A model generated the notes under the pieces. It was not told where the DNA came from and ran no database searches. It saw only the letters and a program-made list of their open reading frames with translations. 14,203 nucleotides of DNA from Betaproteobacteria bacterium (GTDB taxonomy: Bacteria; Pseudomonadota; Gammaproteobacteria; Burkholderiales; SG8-41). The position numbers and the translations under genes were made by a program. Shown one piece after another: positions 1 to 7,602 of the stretch. Each line of letters opens with the position of its first letter. The stretch's first letter is position 1. The stretch lies in NCBI GenBank assembly GCA_025356695.1, contig JANXSE010000458.1:1-14203 (forward strand), in the 5' to 3' direction.

Positions 1-245
1 AGCCAACGCGATGAGCGATAATGACGCCGCAAGGCGAGTACAGCAGGCTCGAAAGTTATTGTTTCATTCCTTTAACCGTCGATCCAAGTCCGCAGCATGA
101 CGCCAACCGTTTCAGCCTCATCTTACGATTGGAAAATACTCACGCGGGCGCCTGCCTTATAAGTAGAAAAACAACGACCGGCGGCAATTGCATGATGCCC
201 GCACGGCCGCCCGCCCCCAAGTCCCCCGAACCAATGGAGAAACGC

Positions 246-1946
246 ATGTCCGTTGCAGACAAAGTATCGCAGCCGAAATATCCGAAATTCATCGTCGAGA
301 AAGACGTCAAGATTCCGCTGCGCGACGGCACGCTGCTTTATGCCGACGTCTTCCGCCCCGATACCGCAGACAAGGTGCCGGTCATCCTCAACACCAGCGT
401 GTATCAGAAAGACAAGCTGTGGGTACCGCCGGCCGACCTCGAAGAAAAGGCCAATCCCTACATGAACTGGGAGACCGTTAATCCGGAATGGTGGTGCCCG
501 CGCGGTTACGCCTGCGTGCGCGTCGATTCGCGCGGTGCCGGTAAATCGCCGGGGCGCTCGGAGCCGAGCTCGTATCAGGAGTCACTCGACAGCTATGACG
601 CCATTGAATGGATCGCCAAACGCGACTGGTGTTCGGGCAATGTCGGCATGCTCGGCATTTCTTACCACGCCAGCTCGCAGTGGCGCGCCGCCAACACGCA
701 GCCGCCGTCGCTCAAATGCATCATGCCGTGGGAAGGCCGCGCCGACCAGTATCGCGATCAGGCCTACCATGGCGGCATTTTTGCGCTCGGCTTCATCGGC
801 AACTGGTGGCTGACGCACACCGCCCACCATCTGCTCGGCAATCCGCGTTCGTACAACCCGGATGCATTTCACAACGACATGATGTGGCAGTACATGAGCC
901 ACGACCTCGACTCCGGCTGGTGGCAGCAGAGCGGCGCGCAATGGAACCAGATGACGCTGCCCATTTACAGCGTCGGCAACTGGGGCGGGTTCTCGATGCA
1001 CCTCCGGGGCAACACCGAGGCCTTCATGAATGCCGCCTCGAAAAACAAGAAGCTGCGCATCCATACCGGCACGCACTTTCATCCCTTCCACGCGGAAGAA
1101 GGCCGCATAGACCAGCTGCGCTGGTTCGACCACTGGTTGAAAGGCAATGACACGGGTCTCATGGCAGAACCGCCGGTGAAACTGGAAATCCGCACCGGCG
1201 GCAGTCCAGAGCGCTACCCGTTCCGCACGGAAAACGAATGGCCGCTGGCGCGCACGCAATGGACGAAGTACTACCTCAAAGTCGAGCGTGAACCATCAAG
1301 TGACGCGCATGCGAGCGAAGGCACGCTGACGACGAGCGTGCCGGACAAGGCGGCCAAACTCAGCTACAGCGCGAGCGGTGTGACCAAGGCGGGGGTAGCG
1401 TCAGGCTCTTCGCTCTCGACCACGCATGGCAACGTCGGCAGGAGCGGCGTGTCCTTCGAAACACCGGTGATGAAAGAAGACATGGAACTGACCGGCCCGC
1501 TGGCAATGAAGCTGTGGGTATCGAGCACCTCCGAAGACATGGACATCTTCGTCACCCTGCGCAACATCGGCCCCGACAACGAAGACGTCTGCGAAGTCGG
1601 CCAGCACGGACAACCCGTGCCCTGCATCACCAAGGGCTGGCTGCGCGCTTCGCACCGCAAACTCGACCAGGCCAAATCGCTGCCCTACCGCCCCTACCAC
1701 GCCCACAACGAACGGCTGTGGCTGAAGAAGGACGAGCCCGTTGAGTGCGATATCGAAGTGTGGCCGACGTCAATCGTGATCAAAAATGGGCACAAGCTGC
1801 GTGTCGACATCCAGCCGCGCGACGGCATCGGCAGCGCGCCCTATACGCATTACCACGCCGAATACAACGCGGGCGCGACGAACACGATTTACGCCGGCGG
1901 CGACAAGGCGTCGTACATTCTGCTGCCGGTGATACCGAAGCCGTAG
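246..1946 (+). CDS. CocE/NonD-family (peptidase S15-type) alpha/beta hydrolase
   Basis: Predicted cytoplasmic serine hydrolase of 566 residues; the family cleaves acyl esters, amides or X-Pro peptides, and the substrate here is unknown. The N-terminal alpha/beta-hydrolase part carries the typical start IPLRDGTLLYADVFRP, the CVRVDSRGAGKS stretch and the nucleophile motif GISYH with Ser139. A His-rich stretch with His277, His279 and His282 followed by LRWFDHWLKG supplies the likely catalytic His. The C-terminal half, from about residue 320, is the jelly-roll domain typical of X-Pro dipeptidyl-peptidase relatives. Where many members have GWYD with the catalytic Asp, this protein reads NWGG (245-248). 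The ATG at 246 was chosen because GGAGA lies 5 bases upstream and homology begins just after it; the frame stays open back to an ATG at 21, but those residues look like no domain. No signal peptide is seen. It is the only plus-strand gene and converges on the GT41 gene. The 245 bases before it hold no recognisable gene. Confidence 0.88.
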   Translation: MSVADKVSQPKYPKFIVEKDVKIPLRDGTLLYADVFRPDTADKVPVILNTSVYQKDKLWVPPADLEEKANPYMNWETVNPEWWCPRGYACVRVDSRGAGKSPGRSEPSSYQESLDSYDAIEWIAKRDWCSGNVGMLGISYHASSQWRAANTQPPSLKCIMPWEGRADQYRDQAYHGGIFALGFIGNWWLTHTAHHLLGNPRSYNPDAFHNDMMWQYMSHDLDSGWWQQSGAQWNQMTLPIYSVGNWGGFSMHLRGNTEAFMNAASKNKKLRIHTGTHFHPFHAEEGRIDQLRWFDHWLKGNDTGLMAEPPVKLEIRTGGSPERYPFRTENEWPLARTQWTKYYLKVEREPSSDAHASEGTLTTSVPDKAAKLSYSASGVTKAGVASGSSLSTTHGNVGRSGVSFETPVMKEDMELTGPLAMKLWVSSTSEDMDIFVTLRNIGPDNEDVCEVGQHGQPVPCITKGWLRASHRKLDQAKSLPYRPYHAHNERLWLKKDEPVECDIEVWPTSIVIKNGHKLRVDIQPRDGIGSAPYTHYHAEYNAGATNTIYAGGDKASYILLPVIPKP

Positions 1947-1964
1947 CAAGCGCACTCGAAAATA

Positions 1965-1996
1965 CTCCCTCACCCTGCGTCAGCGGGGAGAGGGAG
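1965..1996. terminator. Long GC-rich hairpin between convergent genes (possible bidirectional terminator)
   Basis: Near-perfect inverted repeat. The left arm CTCCCTCACCCTGC (1965-1978) pairs with the right arm GCGGGGAGAGGGAG (1983-1996) around a GTCA loop, with one A-A mismatch and one T-G wobble. It lies 18 bases after the stop of the CocE-type gene and runs into the last codons of the GT41 gene on the other strand, whose stop is at 1970-1972. There is no clear T-tract on either side, so it may be a Rho-assisted terminator, an mRNA-stabilising hairpin, or a copy of a dispersed palindromic element. Confidence 0.5.
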
Positions 1997-3490
1997 ACGT
2001 TGATAGGCGTCGCGATAAACCCGCTCCAGCCTGCGCGTAAAACCCGCATGATCGAGCAGCGTTGATTCTTCCAGCCGCCGGCGCAGGATCGCGCGCAGCT
2101 CGCGCCGGCGTTCTTCGTCGCAGGCCAGTGCCACCGCGGTTTCTACGTAGTCTGCAGCATCGTGTGCGACCAGATCGCTGAGACCGGCCGCGTGCAACAG
2201 CGAAGCGCCGACGCGCGACATGTGCACCTCGCCCGCGCGCGTCACCACTGGCACACCCATCCACAAGGCCTCGCAGGTGGTGGTGGTGCCGTTGTATGGA
2301 AAAGTGTCGAGCGCGATATCGACGCCCTCGTACATTTGCAGGTGCTGTTCGCGTTTCGCCACCCAGCCGCGCACTTCGATGCGGCCGGCGGCAATGCCGA
2401 ACTCGTCGAAACTTTCGAGCACACGGTCAGCGGTCTCGGCGAAATCAAGCGCCGCGGATTTCAGCAACAGGCGCGAACCGGGCAGCGCTTCGAGTATGGC
2501 GCTCCACAAACGCACCATGCCGGCGTTGAGCTTGGCAATATTGTTGAATGACGAGAACACCACGCCCGATGGTGGATTGATCTGATCACCCACCGGCGGA
2601 CTGTCGGCGGGCGGCTGGTAGCAGAGAAAACCGCCGTCGATGCGCACCAGCCGTTCACTGTTAAGTGCCTCCGCCTGCGGTGCGGGATCGGCGATCGCAT
2701 CGGTGATGCGCAGATCCATCGCCGGCAACCCCGTGGTATCGGGGTAACCGAGCCAGGTGATCTGCAACGGCGCCGGTTTGTGCGCAAACGCCGCGAGCCG
2801 GTTCGCCTTCGAATGCCCGGCGAGATCGACCAGCACGTCGATGCCGTCGGCGCGCACCATCGCCGCGAGTTCGGCGCCGTCGGTGTCCGGGACGTCGCGC
2901 CAGCCGTCGGCCATGTCGCGAAAGCGCCGCGTCGCATCATCGGCTTTCGCATGCGCGTAATAACAGTAGATTTCGAATTCGGCACGATTGTGATGACGGA
3001 TCACCGGCTCGATGAAATAACCGACCGAATGGCGCGAGAAATTCGGCGAAACGTAGCCGATGCGCAGACGCCGTCCGGTGGCCGGACGGCGCACGACAGG
3101 CGCAGCGTTTGCGGCCGTCGCCATCAAGAGGGCACCGGCCTCGCGATGTGCGCCGAACAGTGCGTGCGCATCGATCGGCGCGGCATAGTGACGGTGAAAC
3201 AGCAGCGCCGAACGGATCGCCGCCGATTGCGGCGCGAGCGCCAGCGCGTGCGCATAAGCGGCCACGGCTTCGTCGAGCATCCAAAGATCAACCATGGCAT
3301 TGCCCATGCCGAGATGCGCGTTCAGGCAATCGGGGCTGGCTGCCAGCGCCGCGCGGTAACACGCCAGTGCAGCGCACAACGCACCGCTGCGCGCGTGGCG
3401 GTCGCCCTCGCGCACGAGTTCGTTTGCATCCGCCTTGACCGGCGCGTCCGCGGCGCGCCAGGTCAGGCGTTCAAGCAGTTTGCGCAGCAT
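1970..3490 (-). CDS. TPR-containing GT41 (OGT/SPINDLY-like) protein O-GlcNAc-type glycosyltransferase
   Basis: Protein of 506 residues resembling bacterial relatives of O-GlcNAc transferase, which move a sugar from a UDP-sugar to Ser/Thr of proteins in the cytoplasm. About two TPR units are visible at residues 25-92 (GALCAALACYRAALAASPDC, then LDEAVAAYAHALALAP). The catalytic region follows: RIGYVSPNFSRHSVGYF with His154, matching the active-site His of human OGT; VDLAGHS and ITWLGYPDTTGLPAMDLRITD; FSSFNNIAK with Lys320, matching the UDP-binding Lys; and LDTFPYNGTTTTCEALWMGVPVVT near the C-terminus. Length and motifs are complete, with a shorter TPR part than in eukaryotic OGT. The ATG at 3490 is the only sensible start, but no strong ribosome-binding site precedes it. 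An intrinsic terminator lies just upstream, so transcription depends on readthrough or a promoter in the remaining 30 bases. The acceptor is unknown; flagellins or surface proteins are usual guesses. Confidence 0.85.
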   Translation of the reverse strand: MLRKLLERLTWRAADAPVKADANELVREGDRHARSGALCAALACYRAALAASPDCLNAHLGMGNAMVDLWMLDEAVAAYAHALALAPQSAAIRSALLFHRHYAAPIDAHALFGAHREAGALLMATAANAAPVVRRPATGRRLRIGYVSPNFSRHSVGYFIEPVIRHHNRAEFEIYCYYAHAKADDATRRFRDMADGWRDVPDTDGAELAAMVRADGIDVLVDLAGHSKANRLAAFAHKPAPLQITWLGYPDTTGLPAMDLRITDAIADPAPQAEALNSERLVRIDGGFLCYQPPADSPPVGDQINPPSGVVFSSFNNIAKLNAGMVRLWSAILEALPGSRLLLKSAALDFAETADRVLESFDEFGIAAGRIEVRGWVAKREQHLQMYEGVDIALDTFPYNGTTTTCEALWMGVPVVTRAGEVHMSRVGASLLHAAGLSDLVAHDAADYVETAVALACDEERRRELRAILRRRLEESTLLDHAGFTRRLERVYRDAYQRLPLPADAG

Positions 3491-3521
3491 CGCGTTTTGT
3501 TTTTAACAAGCGGCATGGTTC

Positions 3522-3552
3522 AAATAAAAAGGGCCGGTGGTGCCGGCCCCTT
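3522..3552 (-). terminator. Intrinsic terminator after the MBL-fold lipoprotein gene
   Basis: Read on the minus strand, a 7-bp GC stem (CCGGCCC 3543-3549 with GGGCCGG 3531-3537) closes a five-base loop and is followed at once by TTTTTATTTG. It lies 23 bases after the stop of the 3576-4451 gene and about 30 bases before the GT41 start, so it separates the two transcription units. Confidence 0.85.
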
Positions 3553-3575
3553 GATCGCCTCAGAGCGTCGGTGCG

Positions 3576-4451
3576 CTAATCATAATACGCGGGCGACATT
3601 TTCAGCGTCGCCGTTTGCGCCGAATCGTGGTTGATCCAGACACGCGCATTGCTGGCGGCAACAATGCCGCGCAGCTTCTCGATCGACTTGATGGACGATT
3701 CCTTGTCGAAGTTCTGCACCGGCGCGCGCGGCGTGTCCCAGTTGTCACGGAAATGCACGGCGTCGCCGGTGAGCAGGATCGCGCCCGAGTTAGACAGTTT
3801 GACCAGCAGCGACTGGTGTCCCGGGGTGTGCCCGGTCGAAGTCAGGATGGTCACCGAGCCGTCGCCGAAGACGTCGGTGTCGCCCTTGAGTTTGACGGTC
3901 GGATTTTCACGCAGCTTCTGCCAGTTCGCCGGCGCGCCCGGCGGCTTGCCCTTCGGATCAATATAGAAGTTGTATTCGGGCTCCTGAATGTAGAGCGTCG
4001 CCGTGTTGAAGAGGCTGCCGTTGCCGATGTGGTCCGGATGCGCGTGCGAAAAGCCGACGATGTTGATCTGTCCCGGCGTGAGGCCGATGTCTGCCAGCTG
4101 CTGCGTCAGCGTTTTCGGGTTCTTCCACACCCAGTGCAGTACCGGCGTCGGATAGCCTTTCGGCATCATGCCCAGCAGCGCCTCGGCATAACCGGTCTCC
4201 CACAACATCCAGCCTTTGGCGTGCTTGATCAGATAGCAACTGTTGGACAGCGTAATCGGCTTGTTTTCGTTTTCCGTGACGCCGGGTGTCCAGCGCGACT
4301 TGTCGGGCGCCGTGCCCTCGCCGCAATAAAGCACGTACATTTTTTCAATGCCATTGGCGCGCTCCGTAGTGCCGGCGCAGCCGTAAAGGGCCGCGACCGC
4401 GACCAATGCACAAACCAGCTTACGCACATTAGAACTCTTGAAGTATTTCAT
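3576..4451 (-). CDS. MBL-fold metallohydrolase lipoprotein, N-acyl-homoserine-lactonase-like
   Basis: Zinc hydrolase of 291 residues. The N-terminus has Lys residues, a hydrophobic stretch and the lipobox ALYGC, so Cys25 is probably lipidated and the enzyme is periplasmic or outer-membrane anchored. The metal site is complete: HAHPDH (His136, His138, Asp140, His141), His208 in GHTPGH, Asp230 in TGDAVHF and His275 in NHDSA. The stretch TLYIQEPEY after the first motif and GHTPGHQSLLV resemble the AiiA/AttM type of lactonase, which opens the lactone ring of acyl-homoserine signals. The AiiA active-site Tyr that follows its metal Asp has no clear equivalent, as AVHF stands there, so substrate choice is open. 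Another lactone or ester is possible. A strong GGGGGGAAG ribosome-binding site ends directly before the ATG. It appears to form its own unit, with a possible promoter upstream and a clear terminator downstream. Confidence 0.85.
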   Translation of the reverse strand: MKYFKSSNVRKLVCALVAVAALYGCAGTTERANGIEKMYVLYCGEGTAPDKSRWTPGVTENENKPITLSNSCYLIKHAKGWMLWETGYAEALLGMMPKGYPTPVLHWVWKNPKTLTQQLADIGLTPGQINIVGFSHAHPDHIGNGSLFNTATLYIQEPEYNFYIDPKGKPPGAPANWQKLRENPTVKLKGDTDVFGDGSVTILTSTGHTPGHQSLLVKLSNSGAILLTGDAVHFRDNWDTPRAPVQNFDKESSIKSIEKLRGIVAASNARVWINHDSAQTATLKMSPAYYD

Positions 4452-4510
4452 CTTCCCCCCTCGAGAAATTCCGCCGTGGACTTTGTATGTTTCGTTCCCG
4501 CCACTGACGG

Positions 4511-4540
4511 TATTAAGTTGCGGTTTCCGACTTTCGACAA
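4511..4540 (-). promoter_or_regulatory. Candidate sigma-70 promoter for the MBL-fold lipoprotein gene
   Basis: On the minus strand, TTGTCG (4535-4540) and TTAATA (4511-4516) are separated by 18 bases, in the 132-base gap between the glycosyltransferase stop and the lipoprotein start. Transcription would begin near 4504, about 53 bases before the ATG. Both boxes deviate from consensus, so this is tentative. Confidence 0.35.
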
Positions 4541-4583
4541 AACAATAGCATGATTGCGGGCAACCAACGCCGTATCGCCGTTT

Positions 4584-5723
4584 TCAGGCGCCGCGCACCG
4601 GCACGCGCGACGGATCGTGCTTCCACGCCGTATAGGAAAATACCTTCGGCCGTTCCAGTGCAGTCAGCAGGCTGCCCTGTTCGAGACGCAGCAGGTCGGT
4701 GCGCCCGCCCCCGGTCATGACGGCCAGTGCATCGACGACGTCCACCGCCGCTTCAGCGGAAGCCGCCGGCAGCTTTGCGTTGCCGGCGAGAGCAGTCGCG
4801 ACAAAACCAGCGGGCTCTTCGCCATTCAGACGGCACAGCGCCACTGCGTTGACGAGCGGCCTGAGCAATTCATCGGCACCGGCGCTGCGCAGCGTGACGG
4901 CGATGAGATCGAGTGCTGCACGCGGATTGCCGCACTGCGCGAGCAGGGCGGCGAAATCGGCGCGCGCCTGCACGGCCAGTTGCGGCGCCTTCGCCAGCCC
5001 CGGATAAAGCCGCGCCAGCGATGCGTCAGCACCGGGACCGGGATGCCGGGCCAGAAATCCGCTGGTGATTTTTGCCACTGCCTCGGTCACTCGCGGCGCC
5101 TGCGTGACGGTCGCGCGTTCGTCGTGAAAGCGGTAGTAGTACGTCGGCTCGAGCACGAACACTGCGCTGTGTTCCTCCATCATGCGCGCCCACATCAGCG
5201 TATCGAGCGCCCAACCTTCATACAGGCCAAGCGTGTCGTGCATCGACTTGCGGTACATGAAGCCGGCCAGTCCGCGCGGCCGGTTGGTTACCAGTTCGCG
5301 CAGCAGCAGCAGGTTGTCGAAACGCATGCCAACTATTCGGTCTTCGGTATCGACCATGTAGAACGGTGAATAAGCCATGACGCACGACGGGTCCGCATCG
5401 AGTGCAGCGGCCAGCGCCTCGACGAAATACGGCGCGCACCAGTTGTCGGCGGAAATCCACGTCAGGTATTGGCCGCGCGAGGCGCGAATACCGGCGTTGA
5501 TCGCTTCGGCCGGCCCGCGGTTGTCCTGATGGATAACGCGCACGCGCGGGTCGCGCAGCGCATCGAGCCATTCGCGCGTGCCGTCGGTCGACCCGTCGTT
5601 GACGATGATGAGTTCGAAATTGTCGACCGTCTGCTTGAGCGCCGTCTCGACCGCCAGCGGCAGATAACGCAGATGGTTGTAGGCCGGCAATATCAGTGAG
5701 GCTTTGGGTATCGTCATATTCAT
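4584..5723 (-). CDS. Family 2 (GT-A fold) glycosyltransferase
   Basis: Protein of 379 residues that probably transfers a sugar from a nucleotide sugar onto a lipid- or protein-linked acceptor. Residues 8-40 give the family start (ASLILPAYNHLRYLPLAVET), followed by NDGSTDGT (42-49) and a GPAEAINAGI segment that is the usual nucleotide-binding part. The metal-binding region reads ISADN (90-94) rather than the common DDD or DxD. YYYRFHDERATV at 195-206 matches the conserved YRxH region near the active site. From about residue 215 the chain becomes an Ala/Leu-rich, probably helical tail of unknown role. No transmembrane segment is seen. It is the last gene of the sugar cassette, 33 bases after the RmlD-like reductase, and has no strong ribosome-binding site. 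A second in-frame ATG lies two codons in at 5717. Confidence 0.85.
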   Translation of the reverse strand: MNMTIPKASLILPAYNHLRYLPLAVETALKQTVDNFELIIVNDGSTDGTREWLDALRDPRVRVIHQDNRGPAEAINAGIRASRGQYLTWISADNWCAPYFVEALAAALDADPSCVMAYSPFYMVDTEDRIVGMRFDNLLLLRELVTNRPRGLAGFMYRKSMHDTLGLYEGWALDTLMWARMMEEHSAVFVLEPTYYYRFHDERATVTQAPRVTEAVAKITSGFLARHPGPGADASLARLYPGLAKAPQLAVQARADFAALLAQCGNPRAALDLIAVTLRSAGADELLRPLVNAVALCRLNGEEPAGFVATALAGNAKLPAASAEAAVDVVDALAVMTGGGRTDLLRLEQGSLLTALERPKVFSYTAWKHDPSRVPVRGA

Positions 5724-5756
5724 GTTGATCGCTTGCGCAATGCAATGACGCCCGGC

Positions 5757-6563
5757 TCAGTTGCGCCAGTGGCCGTGGCGGTCGCTGAGCGGCACCAGTG
5801 CGGTAATCTGCTCGCCGATCGGCGGGATGTTCAACTGCGCCATGAATTCCGGATGGCGCGTGCGCAGGCGTACATCGCGCACCGTCTCCCACTCGATGGG
5901 GGTGATGCGCGCGGCGCTGCCGAAGGCGGCGCAGATCATGGCGACCAGATCGTGTTTACTGCAATCGGTGGCATGCAGATGGCGCAGGCCGCTGACATAC
6001 AAATCGCGCGCAATGATGGCGTCGACCGCATGGGCGAGCGCGACCGTCGTCAGCCCGTTCCAGAAAATATTGGTGAAACCGTTGATCTCGCTCTGCGCCA
6101 GTGCCCAGCACATCAGGTTGTAGCCGTTGCGCAGTTCGGGCCCGATGATGGAGGTGCGCAGCGTCAAGCCGGTGACGGGTTCACCGAGCATTTTCGTGCG
6201 CCCGTAGAGATCGTCGGCATCGGCGCACGCGTCTTCGTAATAAGGTGCTGCCGTGCCGGCGAACACGCAATCGGTCGAAAAATGGATCAGCCGCACGCCG
6301 CTCTCCACGCAGAGTTCCGCCAGCGCATGCGGGAACACCGCGTTCACGGTATAAAAAGTGTCGGCCTCCGACTGCCGCTTGTTGATCATGCCGGCGGCGT
6401 TGAGCACATAGTCATGGCCCTGCACCGGCAACGCCCGCCAAGCGCCGGCCACAATGTCGAAATCAGCGCGGCGCAACACCGTCACGTCGTGCGCGGCACC
6501 GAGTACGCGCGCCAGCGCGCTGCCCAGCATGCCGTCGCCGCCGATCAGCAGGATGCGGCTCAT
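5757..6563 (-). CDS. RmlD-like NAD(P)-dependent sugar-nucleotide reductase (SDR)
   Basis: Extended short-chain dehydrogenase/reductase of 268 residues, related to dTDP-4-dehydrorhamnose reductase. It shows the Rossmann motif GGDGMLG (8-14), NAAG after the third strand, the STDCVF block (96-101) and the catalytic YGRTK (Tyr120, Lys124). Beside a UDP-GlcNAc 4,6-dehydratase and a 2-epimerase, its likely job is reducing the 4-keto group of a UDP-2-acetamido-6-deoxy-L-hexose. It matches the size and type of the WbvR-like reductases of the L-rhamnosamine/L-quinovosamine route and lacks the C-terminal cupin domain of the reductases (WbjC/CapF/FnlB) used for N-acetyl-L-fucosamine. Its ATG overlaps the dehydratase stop (ATGA), so the two are probably translationally coupled. 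The exact sugar is inferred, not shown. Confidence 0.82.
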   Translation of the reverse strand: MSRILLIGGDGMLGSALARVLGAAHDVTVLRRADFDIVAGAWRALPVQGHDYVLNAAGMINKRQSEADTFYTVNAVFPHALAELCVESGVRLIHFSTDCVFAGTAAPYYEDACADADDLYGRTKMLGEPVTGLTLRTSIIGPELRNGYNLMCWALAQSEINGFTNIFWNGLTTVALAHAVDAIIARDLYVSGLRHLHATDCSKHDLVAMICAAFGSAARITPIEWETVRDVRLRTRHPEFMAQLNIPPIGEQITALVPLSDRHGHWRN

Positions 6564-7585
6564 CTGTTCTTTAACAAACCCTGCACTTCCGGCAGACCCG
6601 CCAGAAGATCCACCACCTCGTTTAATCCGATCTGCCGCGTATTGTCGGAACGGTAATCCTGTCCTGAATAGGGCGTTTTGTTGCTGACGACTGGATCAAT
6701 CATGTCCGACGGATCCAGCGGAATGCGCCATGCATCACCGAGTTCGCGCGCAAATTTCATTTCCTCGGCGGTCGCCAGCGTTTCGTGCATTTTTTCGCCG
6801 GGACGCGCGCCCAGAATATCAATCGGGGCGTTAGATGCAAAAATCGTCTGCACCGCCTGTGCGAGGTGCCCGATCGTGCAGGCCGGCGATTTACGGACAA
6901 AGGTATCGCCCTGCTCACCGTGATTGAGCGCCGTTTCGACCAGATCAACAGCCTCGTCGAGACGGATCAGGAAACGCGTCATCGCGGGCACCGTAATCGT
7001 AACCGGGCGGCGCGCAAGAATCTGCTCGATGAAAACCGGCACCACGGAACCGCGCGAACACAGAACATTGCCATAACGCACCACGCAGATTGTGGTGAAT
7101 CTCCTCGCGCTTTCGCGGGCAATGCGCCGTGCTTCGGCTTGGGCGGTTTTCTCCATCAAAGCCTTGGTCATCCCCATGGCATTCACCGGATAAACGGCCT
7201 TGTCGGTGCTCAGGCAGACAACGCGTTCCACATCGTGCGTAATGGCAGACCTGATGACATTTTGACTGCCAATGACGTTGGTCAGCACCGCCTGATCCGG
7301 AAAAGACTCGCAGTTGGGCACCTGCTTGAGTGCGGCGGCATGGAACACCAGATCAACACCCCGCATGGCCATATCGACGCTGCTGCGGTCGCGCACGTCA
7401 CCAAGATGAAAAGAGACCCGCTGATCGCCGATCTTCAGGCGCATCAAATACTGTTTGGCCTCGTCCCGGCTAAAGACACGGATATCACGGCAATTGCGTT
7501 GCAGCAGGCGCCGGACGACGACGTCGCCAAAACTGCCGGTACCCCCGGTCACGAGAACGGTCTTGCCAGTGAAATCGGGCTGCAT
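6560..7585 (-). CDS. UDP-GlcNAc 4,6-dehydratase / 5-epimerase (WbjB/CapE/WbvB/FnlA type)
   Basis: Protein of 341 residues from the polysaccharide-biosynthesis branch of the SDR superfamily. It probably converts UDP-GlcNAc to a 4-keto-6-deoxy-L-sugar nucleotide using bound NADP. Visible motifs are GGTGSFG (14-20), FSRDEAKQ (38-45), HAAALKQVP (82-90) and CLSTDKAVYP (124-133). It continues NAMGMTK, so the usual catalytic Tyr of YxxxK is replaced by Met137 with Lys141. This Met substitution is a known feature of the CapE/WbjB group and supports the assignment over PseB or FlmA types. The stretch RPGEKMHETL near the C-terminus is also typical. Length is normal. It follows the methyltransferase gene by 17 bases, with a weak GGGG ribosome-binding site, and overlaps the reductase gene by 4 bases. 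Confidence 0.88.
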   Translation of the reverse strand: MQPDFTGKTVLVTGGTGSFGDVVVRRLLQRNCRDIRVFSRDEAKQYLMRLKIGDQRVSFHLGDVRDRSSVDMAMRGVDLVFHAAALKQVPNCESFPDQAVLTNVIGSQNVIRSAITHDVERVVCLSTDKAVYPVNAMGMTKALMEKTAQAEARRIARESARRFTTICVVRYGNVLCSRGSVVPVFIEQILARRPVTITVPAMTRFLIRLDEAVDLVETALNHGEQGDTFVRKSPACTIGHLAQAVQTIFASNAPIDILGARPGEKMHETLATAEEMKFARELGDAWRIPLDPSDMIDPVVSNKTPYSGQDYRSDNTRQIGLNEVVDLLAGLPEVQGLLKNR

Positions 7586-7602
7586 TGCTGACCCCTGCTT
7601 TT

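Noticed and set aside
21..245. 75-residue N-terminal extension of the CocE-type hydrolase, and a TATAAG box near 158
   Set aside because: The family sequence begins after the ATG at 246, which has its own ribosome-binding site. The TATAAG has no -35 box at a suitable distance (TTGGAA at 129 is 23 bases away).
2780..4553. Plus-strand frames opposite the GT41 and MBL-fold genes
   Set aside because: They overlap well-supported genes and show no recognisable motif.
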